The notes under the pieces: generated by a model
The model's database searches: none
Told to the model about the DNA's origin: nothing
What the model saw: only the letters and a program-made list of their open reading frames with translations
NCBI GenBank assembly: GCA_002049455.2
Contig: KV918771.1
Span: 186,001-250,000 of the forward strand
Reading direction: 5' to 3'
DNA: 64,000 bases
Source of the DNA: Porphyra umbilicalis
Taxonomy: Eukaryota; Rhodophyta; Bangiophyceae; Bangiales; Bangiaceae
Shown: positions 57,298-64,000 of the stretch, piece by piece
How the letters are laid out: each line of letters starts with the position of its first letter
Position numbering within the stretch: the first letter of the stretch is position 1
Position numbers and translations under genes: made by a program

Positions 57298-58884
57298 ATG
57301 GACGTCCAGGAGGAGGAGGTCTCGGCCACCGCCGCCCTGCTGGCCGAGGACGACGGCGCGGACGTTGCTGCTGTGGTGCAGGCGCACGTCAATGTGTTCA
57401 TGGCGGTGTGCCGACGCGCGCGCGCCAAGCGCATCGCGCGACGGTGGCTTTATCGTGGCTCCACCGCGGGGCGCCGTGGCAACAAGCGCCGCGACTTTGC
57501 GGCCGGTGTGCACGCCATTTTGCGAGACTACTTCGGTGTTGGCGGTGTGCTCCCTATCTACGATGACCGGGACTTTGAGACGCGGTTCCGTGTCCCCCGC
57601 GCCGTCTTTCGGCGTATCTATTTGGCTGTTAAGGACGAGCCTTTCTTCCAACAACGCATTAATGCGACGGGCAAGCTGCAAGCGCATCCTCTGCAGAAGG
57701 TAGTGGCTGCCTTTCGAGTGATCGCCTACGGCGAGGCGGCCGACCGAGCGGACGAGTACGTGCGCCTGTCCCGGACGGTGATCGCCGAGTCGACCAAGTT
57801 GCTGATGGAGTTCATTGTCAAGCGATGGGGACCTACCTACCTGCGACGACCGAACCAAGACGAGCTCAACACCATTATGGAGCGCAACAAGGAACGCGGG
57901 ATGCCGGGGTGCATGGGCTCCCTCGACTGTTGCCACTGGGAGTGGCACCAGTGCCCGACGGGGATGGCGGGGGCGTACCAGAGTCGCAAGGGCAAGCGGG
58001 GCATCGTCGTAGAAGCTGTGTGTGACGAGGACCTGTGGGTGTGGCACCTGTTTGTTGGGGCCCCCGGCAGTCTGAACGACATCAACGTCATGCAGCAGTC
58101 GCCGCTGTACCTGGACGTCACTGGCGGCAGGTGGCCGCCTCGCGGCACGCCCTTTACTATCAATGGCCGCACCCGCACGCTACCCTACTACCTTGTCGAC
58201 GGGATTTACCCGCGCTACGCTTTTCTGATGTCGCCACACCCCAAGCCGTCCACCGAGGAGCAGACGACGTTCAACCGCCTCCAAGAGGCCATCCGAAAGG
58301 ACGTGGAGCGGCTGTTTGGCGTATTGATGAAGCGCTTTCACGTTGCGCTCCACCCTGGGCGCTACCGCTCTGTGTCGCAGCTAGTGACGACCTACAAGGC
58401 CATTTGCATTCTGCATAACATGTGTGTGGAGAGTCGACGTAGCAACTTTTTGAGTCGCCGTCGACGTGCGGTGGGGGGTGATGGTGGGACTAACTGTGGC
58501 GTAGATGGCGATGCTGGCGGCGGGTCAGATGGGCGGGAAGGACAGAGCGGTGGGACACCAGCTGGCGGCATTGCTGCCGCCGGGGCAGTTGCACCTGGCG
58601 GCGGCAGTCCCGGTGGCGTCGGCGGTGTTATTGCTGCCGCCGGGGCTCCAGCACCTGGCGGTGGCGTCAGCGGCGTCGCTGCGGCAATGGATAACATTGA
58701 CGCCGTCGGCGACGCGCCCCCTGCTCTTAATCCCGTCGCCCACCCGCCTGCCGCTGGCATGGCTGCCATTTTCGATGCTTGGGCTGAGACTCAGAATGTG
58801 CAGGAGAACGAGCGCCTGCGAGCTGACCTGACCGCGGACATTTATCGCGACCGAGGCGAACTGCTTGCCCCGTACATTGGGTGA
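57298..58884 (+). CDS. PIF/Harbinger transposase (plant transposon protein type), copy C
   Basis: I start at ATG 57298 because the product then aligns with copy B from its first residue (MDVQEEEVSATAALLAEDDG against MDAGEAGLSSTASLLADDDG). Length is 528 residues with no break. The core shows GCMGSLDCCHWEWHQCPTGM (D210), YYLVDGIYPRYAFLMSPHP (D301), RKDVERLFGVLMKRF (E337) and AICILHNMCVESRR. Arg-rich N-terminal part: RRARAKRIARRWLYRGS. The Gly/Ala/Pro-rich tail contains near-repeats of GVIAAAGAPAPGGG. TGA at 58882-58884 is followed 27 nt later by an ENE-like element and then GCC-rich repeats, as in copy B. No Myb-like partner lies within the window on the far side, so copy C is a half element or its partner has been lost. 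Confidence 0.9.
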   Translation: MDVQEEEVSATAALLAEDDGADVAAVVQAHVNVFMAVCRRARAKRIARRWLYRGSTAGRRGNKRRDFAAGVHAILRDYFGVGGVLPIYDDRDFETRFRVPRAVFRRIYLAVKDEPFFQQRINATGKLQAHPLQKVVAAFRVIAYGEAADRADEYVRLSRTVIAESTKLLMEFIVKRWGPTYLRRPNQDELNTIMERNKERGMPGCMGSLDCCHWEWHQCPTGMAGAYQSRKGKRGIVVEAVCDEDLWVWHLFVGAPGSLNDINVMQQSPLYLDVTGGRWPPRGTPFTINGRTRTLPYYLVDGIYPRYAFLMSPHPKPSTEEQTTFNRLQEAIRKDVERLFGVLMKRFHVALHPGRYRSVSQLVTTYKAICILHNMCVESRRSNFLSRRRRAVGGDGGTNCGVDGDAGGGSDGREGQSGGTPAGGIAAAGAVAPGGGSPGGVGGVIAAAGAPAPGGGVSGVAAAMDNIDAVGDAPPALNPVAHPPAAGMAAIFDAWAETQNVQENERLRADLTADIYRDRGELLAPYIG

Positions 58885-58911
58885 CGCGATGTAGGGCGTA
58901 GTAGAGTTGAC

Positions 58912-58962
58912 ACAAAGGGTTTTTTTTCCCGCTGGGCAGGGTTTTTTTTCCTACACACCTTT
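58912..58962 (+). ncRNA. ENE-like triple-helix element in the 3' UTR (copy 3)
   Basis: In the RNA: CACAAAGGG, U8 (58920-58927), CCC, loop GCUGGGCA, GGG, U8 (58942-58949), CC. CCC pairs with GGG and GG with CC. The outer stem can also extend as CAAAGG with CCUUUG (58957-58962) by bulging UACACA. It sits 27 nt after the transposase stop, sense strand. Confidence 0.7.
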
Positions 58963-59179
58963 GCTACGATCGTTTGAATGGCGGGAGGCCCCCAGCGCCG
59001 CTAACCCGGAGTGACTAGCCGACGCGTCCGGCGGGGGATCCCCCGGGCTACCTCGGCCGCGGTCGTCGCCGTCGTGAGGGCCGCCCGCGCCGGCCCGCCG
59101 CGGCCTCCACACGGTGGCAACCCGTGGTCATGCTGGCGCTCGCGGCTCCCGCGCCGGTGGCCGCGCAGCGCCCGACGGC

Positions 59180-59628
59180 GGGTCGCCGACTCCGCCGCCG
59201 CCGCCGCCGCCACCGCCGCCACCGCCAACGCCGCCGCCGCCGCCGCCCCCGCCGCCGCCCCCGCCGCCGCCCCCGTCCCCGCCGCCGCCCCCGCTGCCGC
59301 CCCCACCTTCGCCGCCGCCCCCATCGCCGCCGCCCCCGCCGCCGCCCGCACCGCCACCGCCGCCCCCGCCGCCGTCGCCGCTGCCGCCTTCGCAGCCGCC
59401 GGTGCAGCCGCCACCACAGCTGCTTCCTCCGCCGCCGTTGACCGCCACCGACGCCGCCCACTGCGCTTTGGCGTCGTCGAGGCTGTCGGCGAGTGCAGGT
59501 GCGGCGGCGGAAGGCTAGGCGACGGCTGCACAGCGGCAGCCACCGAGGGGGTCGGCACGGAGGTGGCACGCAGCGGCAGCGGGCCGCCGCTGTCGTCGCC
59601 GCCGCCGCCGCCGCCGCCGCTGCCCCCG

Positions 59629-59659
<31 letters not shown>

Positions 59660-59721
59660 TGCCCCCGCCGCTGCCCCCGCCGCCACCGCTGCCACCACCG
59701 CCACGGCCAACGCCGCCCCCG

Positions 59722-59752
<31 letters not shown>

Positions 59753-60197
59753 TGCGCCCGCCGCTGCCCCCGCCGCCACCGCTGCCACCACCGCCACGGC
59801 CAACGCCGCCCCTGCCGCCACCGCCGCCGCCGCCGCCACCGCCGCTGCCCCCGCCGCTGCCCTCGCCGCCACCGCTGCCACCACCGCCACGGCCAACGCC
59901 GCCCCCGCCGCCGCCCCCACCGCCACCGCCGCCCCCGCCGCCGTCGCCACTGCCACCTTCGCAGCCGCCGGTGCAGCCGCCACCACAGCTGCTTCCTCCG
60001 CCGCCGTTGACCGCCACCAACGCCGCCCGCTGCGCTTGGGCGGCGTCGAGGCTGTCGGCGAGTGCAGGTGCGGCGGCGGGTGGCTAGGCGACGGCTGCAC
60101 CGCGGCAGCCACCGAGGGGGTCGGCACGGAGGTGGCACGCAGCGGCAGCATGCCGCCGCTGTCGTCGCCGCCGCCGCCGCCGCCGCCGCTGCCCCCG

Positions 60198-60228
<31 letters not shown>

Positions 60229-60290
60229 TGCCCCCGCCGCTGCCCCCGCCGCCACCGCTGCCACCACCGCCACGGCCAACGCCGCCCCCG

Positions 60291-60321
<31 letters not shown>

Positions 60322-60766
60322 TGCGCCCGCCGCTGCCCCCGCCGCCACCGCTGCCACCACCGCCACGGCCAACGCCGCCCCTGCCGCCACCGCCGCCGCC
60401 GCCGCCACCGCCGCTGACCCCGCCGCTGCCCTCGCCGCCACCGCTGCCACCACCGCCACGGCCAACGCCGCCCCCGCCGCCGCCCCCACCGCCACCGCCG
60501 CCCCCGCCGCCGTCGCCACTGCCACCTTCGCAGCCGCCGGTGCAGCCGCCACCACAGCTGCCTCCTCCGCCGCCGTTGACCGCCACCAACGCCGCCCGCT
60601 GCGCTTGGGCGGCGTCGAGGCTGTCGGCGAGTGCAGGTGCGGCGGCGGGTGGCTAGGCGACGGCTGCACCGCGGCAGCCACCGAGGGGGTCGGCACGGAG
60701 GTGGCACGCAGCGGCAGCGGGCCGCCGCTGTCGTCGCCGCAGCCGCCGCCGCCGCCGCTGCCCCCG

Positions 60767-60797
<31 letters not shown>

Positions 60798-60893
60798 TGC
60801 CTCCGCCGCCACCGCCGCCACCACTGCCATGGCCGCCGCCGCCGCCGCCGCCGCCCCCGCCACCGCCGACGCCGCCGCCGCCGCCCCCGCCAC

Positions 60894-60942
<49 letters not shown>

Positions 60943-61085
60943 CCCGCCGCCGCCGCCGCCGCCGCCGCCGCCTTTGCCGCCGTCGCTGCTGCCGCCGTCG
61001 CAGCCGCCGCCGCAGCTGCTGCCGTTGCCTTCGCCGCACATGGCGCACTTGGCCGCCAGCGACGCCGCCCACTGCGCTTACGGAG
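59180..61085 (+). repeat. 569-bp higher-order GCC repeat
   Basis: The block GACGGCTGCAC-GCGGCAGCC followed by a GGCACGGAGGTGGCACGCAG word occurs at 59521, 60090 and 60659, exactly 569 bases apart. Between these unique blocks lie CCGCCGCCG-CCACCGCTGCCACCA minisatellites. A partial unit precedes (59180-59520) and a diverged one follows (60659-61085). Long Pro/Ala or Gly frames are open on both strands, but 569 is not a multiple of three, so I do not call them genes. Confidence 0.9.
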
Positions 61086-61499
61086 TCCAGCTGGCGGCGA
61101 GCGCACGTGCGGCGGCGCGAGGGTACGCAGCGCCCGCGCCGCGGCGGCGGAGCGGCTCCAGGCGACCAGGCTTCAGAGCTTGCTGGCGGTGGCGGCTCGG
61201 GAGCGCGGGCGGGGCAGGATTGCGGGTAGCAGCAGCGTGGGCAGGGCGGCCTGCGGTGGGAAGGCTTTCGTGCGAAGAGCCGCAAGATGATTGCGCGTGC
61301 GAGCTTCGCAAGATCTTGTGGCTCGACACGCTGCCCATGGACCGCATTAATAAACTTGCTTCTGCCGTTATCGCTCGCCACAAAAATCCCGCACAAACAA
61401 TTCATTGCCACATAAGGTGCTGACGATGACACAGTCCAATGACATGGCGTCACTCAAAGAAGATACGCCAGTCACGAACGTGTGGATGGTCATGCGATC

Positions 61500-61960
61500 C
61501 CTCACATGACGACAACGACCAATCAAAACACCTGTATCTATTATCGATGCAAGGCTTTCAACCACATGTTTGATGAATAACAACTGTCAGTAACCCCATT
61601 GGTTATCGTGGCTCTCGAAAGTTCTTGTCCGACAGTTGACGGTCGCCAGCAGCTCACGTGACTACTTACACAACTTCAAGAACCAACCACACCACTGGTA
61701 TGTACCATACATAGCAAGACTTGGCCCCCCGTCAGTTTCAATGAACATGTCTAAGCCGTTCCATTGGTTGTCGCGGCGCTGTTTCAATGCCCACAGAGGG
61801 CGAACGACAGAAAATCACGCGGTCCCCGACGTACACTTATGAAGAACCAACAAGAACACGTGCATACATCTGACACTGCACAGCTCTGAACCGTGTGGTT
61901 GTTTAACAGCATTTCTGCACACCCCATTGGTTGCTGTCGCGCAGTTTGTATGACGTCGTC
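61500..61960 (+). repeat. ~165-bp diverged tandem repeat (3 units)
   Basis: CCATTGGTTG(T/C)-(G)TCG(C)GGC words lie near 61597, 61764 and 61926, and GAACCAAC(C/A)A-CAC-(C)TG words near 61516, 61677 and 61844, each about 161-168 apart. The CCATTGGTT words look like CCAAT boxes in reverse. The array lies upstream of the H3 gene. Confidence 0.55.
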
Positions 61961-62404
61961 GAGTGGATGGCTGCGAATGAGATCTACGGCGGCGACAGCG
62001 GGACCCTCACAGAGCTGGGGGGAGGCGGTTTGTCATCCGAAGATCGCTCCCTGGGGGGGCGATCAGATGGGGCGATCTGTGGTGAACGATCCCGCATTGA
62101 GTAGGGCGTCAGCGTACGGGTGGCGCGGTTCTTTGAACAAGCATTCCTTTCTCTTGCAATACATTCCGCACTTTATTGAACACGAACTCACGAAGATGAG
62201 AAGAAGTGTACATGTCCACGCTTGAACCCAGTCATAGAGACGGCGGATTCGGGTGACTCTGCGAGCCCAATACAAAGGCGATGGAATGTCCCCACTGATG
62301 CATCCAACCTGAGTCGCGGAGGGCTTTCTGGTGCTGCCCAGGTGGTCTCTGCCGGGCAGTGGCCGTGACCGTCACCCACGGCACCCCAGGCAGACCCACT
62401 CCAG

Positions 62405-62412
62405 GTATATAG
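62405..62412 (+). promoter_or_regulatory. TATA box of the H3-type gene
   Basis: GTATATAG, followed by AGG and a pyrimidine-rich CATCTCCTCTC start-site-like tract about 28 bases on. It is the only clear TATA box in front of a good gene in this window. It implies a leader of about 310 nt to the ATG. Confidence 0.55.
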
Positions 62413-62750
62413 AGGAGCCCATCCCAGCCATCTCCTCTCGGCGTCATCCGGCAGCATCGTCACTTCTGCCCGTCCCCTTCCCCATCCCCGCCCCGCCAAC
62501 ATCCACTGGCGGTGCGGCCTGTCCCCGCCTCGCCGGCTGTGTTCTGGGGTTGACCTGTCCCCCCTGGCACCCTGCCCCCCTTCCCCCCCCCGCGCCCCCA
62601 GCCTCTACCGTTGGTGGGACCTGGCCCGGCCGCGCTGACTGTTGTCTGGCGTGGACCTGCCCCCCCCCTCACCCCGCCTCAACTCCCCTCCTCCTGCCCC
62701 CCCGCTCCTCCCCCACCCGTGGCGGCTACCACACCTGCGCCCCGCCAGCC

Positions 62751-63164
62751 ATGGCGCGGACGAAGCAGACGGCGCGGCGGTGCACTGGCGGCAAGGCCCC
62801 GGCTTCTCTGGCCAGGGCCGCCGCCAGGCGGGCGACCAAGTCCAAGGCCGGTGGCAAGGCCGCAGTCAAGCGCCGTTACCGGCCTGGGACGGTCGCCCTG
62901 CGGGACATCCGCAAATTCCAGCGGTCGGGGGAGCTGCTTATCAGCAAGCTCCCCTTCCAGCGGCTGGTGCGCGAGATTGCGCAGGAGTACACCAACTCTC
63001 CTCGCTTTTCGGCGTCAGCTGTACTGGCGCTGCAGGAGGCGTCCGAGGCCTACCTGGTGGGCCTCTTCCAGGACGCTCAACTGTGCGCCATCCACGGAAA
63101 GCGTGTGACTGTCATGACCAAGGACATTCAGCTTGCCCGCCGCATCCGTGGCGAGCGGGCGTAG
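62751..63164 (+). CDS. divergent histone H3 variant
   Basis: It encodes 137 residues starting at CCAGCCATGGCG and ending RRIRGERA at TAG. The histone fold is well kept: [70 protein letters not shown]. The tail is unusual: [17 protein letters not shown] has Arg and Cys where K9 and S10 belong. K4 and K14 stay, R17/K18 are replaced by Ala/Ser, and the K27-S28 site reads AARRAT. K56 is Arg and the K79 position is Asn. Loop 1 (EYTNSPRF) has canonical length, so it is not a typical CENP-A, whose loop 1 is longer. The tail is two residues longer than in canonical H3. It acts in nucleosomes in the nucleus. No intron and no canonical 3' histone stem-loop is seen, which suits a polyadenylated replacement-type variant. 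There are no other histone genes nearby. Confidence 0.9.
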   Translation: MARTKQTARRCTGGKAPASLARAAARRATKSKAGGKAAVKRRYRPGTVALRDIRKFQRSGELLISKLPFQRLVREIAQEYTNSPRFSASAVLALQEASEAYLVGLFQDAQLCAIHGKRVTVMTKDIQLARRIRGERA

Positions 63165-63631
63165 CTTTTGCGTTGTGGGAACATGTTTGCATTGAGTTTA
63201 CTACATTCATTTACTTCTTTGAGAGACGTGGTGCTCGAGTGGGATGGAGTCCAAGTAAGACGTGAGACGTAGGTGCAAAAAAAAAAGAAACATCCGGAGA
63301 AGCCGCGGCCCTCGCACCCGCGTCGCCACCCACGGGAGGCAAAGGGAGAACCACCGCCGGCGCGTCGTGCCGTCGGCGCTGTCGGCGGCAGCCACCAGCG
63401 CGTGCAGCCCCGCGGCGGCGGCGGTGGCGGCGGCGGCCGACGGGCGGCGGCCGTGTGGGGTGCGGGGACTGCGGCACGAGACGCCGTGGAGTGGCCACGG
63501 GCACGCCACCGCCGCTTGCGCCGCCGCCGCCGCCGCCCACGCCACCGCCGCCAACCGCAGTCTGGCCGCAGGGACCCGCCGCTCTTGCGGCCGCCGCGCC
63601 CCCCCGCCAAAAGCGTTGGCGACGCGCCGCC

Positions 63632-64000
63632 CGTGCCGCCGCGGCCGCCATTGCCGACGCGCAGGGGCGGGCGCCGCGCCACGATAAAGCAGCGGCGGTG
63701 GCAAAGACCCCTCCCCCCCCCCCCCCGCCAACCCCCCCGCCGTGCCGCCGCGGCCGCCATTGCCGACGCGCAGGGGCGGGCGCCGCGCCACGATGCGGCA
63801 GCGGCGGTGGCAAAGACCCCCCCCCCCCCCCCCCCCGCCAACCCCCCCGCCGTGCCGCCGCGGCCGCCATTGCCGACGCGCAGGGGCGGGCGCCGCGCCA
63901 CGATGCGGCAGCGGCGGTGGCAAAGACCCCCCCCCCCCCCCCCCCCGCCAACCCCCCCGCCGTGCCGCCGCGGCCGCCATTGCCGACGCGCAGGGGCGGG
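63632..64000 (+). repeat. 110-bp tandem array running off the window
   Basis: CGTGCCGCCGCGGCCGCCAT starts at 63632, 63741, 63851 and 63961, a period of 109-110. Units are nearly identical apart from the length of the C run and ATAAAG versus ATGCGG near 63683. The array is therefore young and continues beyond 64000. The open frames on the minus strand are Gly/Arg-rich and not called. Confidence 0.95.

Noticed and set aside
59011-61041. Proline-rich (plus) or glycine-rich (minus) giant ORFs
   Set aside because: They are by-products of GCC repeats with a 569-bp unit, which is not a multiple of three; both strands are open at once.
62751-63164. CENP-A identity for the H3 variant
   Set aside because: Loop 1 has the canonical H3 length and the first eight tail residues are canonical; centromeric H3 usually differs in both.
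1-64000. An alternative genetic code in which TAG or TGA is read as an amino acid
   Set aside because: The H3 gene ends GERA-TAG exactly where histones end, the Myb-like gene and transposase B also end at TAG, and transposase C ends at TGA. The in-frame stops in other genes are better explained as damage, small introns or read-through.
1-64000. Retroelements, Polinton-like or capsid-bearing elements
   Set aside because: I saw no reverse transcriptase, retroviral-type integrase, capsid or packaging ATPase motifs and no long terminal direct repeats.
1-64000. CRISPR arrays, tRNA and rRNA genes
   Set aside because: No regularly spaced identical short repeats with unique spacers. B-box-like GTTCGA words near 31835 and 32710 lack a cloverleaf around them.

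Overview
The window looks like nuclear DNA of a GC-rich, mostly intron-poor eukaryote. Evidence: a histone H3-type protein, a MUS81-type structure-specific nuclease, GT-AG introns with good consensus sites, PIF/Harbinger and KDZ DNA transposons, and large fields of GCC-rich minisatellite. No bacterial operons, rRNA or tRNA genes were recognised. The mix fits an alga; a bangiophyte red alga (Porphyra/Pyropia type) is my best guess, held at low confidence because nothing here is diagnostic.

Layout. 1-5.2 kb: a decayed PIF/Harbinger transposon (transposase on +, Myb/MADF-like partner on -, convergent). 6.3-7.3 kb: a three-exon gene for an unknown Cys-rich protein. 8.3-15.6 kb: a KDZ-type DNA transposon, with one ORF fusing CxC-like zinc motifs to a Ulp1/C48 SUMO-protease domain and a second ORF holding the KDZ catalytic core, interrupted by two in-frame stops. 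18.7-20.4 kb: MUS81-like gene on -. 23.3-27.1 kb: a long single reading frame on - of unknown function with two in-frame amber codons. 28.2-29.1 kb: exons of an unknown small protein. 29.8-30.9 kb: a broken Tc1/mariner-IS630 transposase. 31-39 kb: gene-free ground with a ~92-bp degenerate array, a near-perfect 62-bp-arm hairpin and several inverted repeat pairs. 39.1-45.8 kb: GC-rich low-complexity DNA, open on both strands. 48.8-53.7 kb: a PIF/Harbinger element that looks intact (NAM-associated/Myb-like ORF and transposase, convergent). 55.0-56.4 kb: a non-autonomous element with very long inverted repeats rich in ATGGGG words. 57.3-58.9 kb: a second intact PIF/Harbinger transposase. 59.2-61.1 kb: a 569-bp higher-order GCC repeat. 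62.4-63.2 kb: a divergent histone H3 gene with a TATA box. 63.6-64.0 kb: a 110-bp tandem array running off the end.

The observation I rate highest is an RNA-level one. All three genes of the two younger PIF/Harbinger units (one Myb-like, two transposases) carry, 14-60 nt after the stop codon and always in the sense orientation, the same element: a short G/C-clamped stem with a U8-9/U8-9 symmetrical internal loop. That is the architecture of an ENE (element for nuclear expression), the poly(A)-clasping triple-helix element known from PAN, MALAT1 and some plant and fungal transposon RNAs. The outer and inner stems vary in length between copies while staying paired. It probably protects transposase mRNAs from decay. 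The H3 gene is also unusual: its tail keeps K4 and K14 but has lost K9, S10, K27 and S28.
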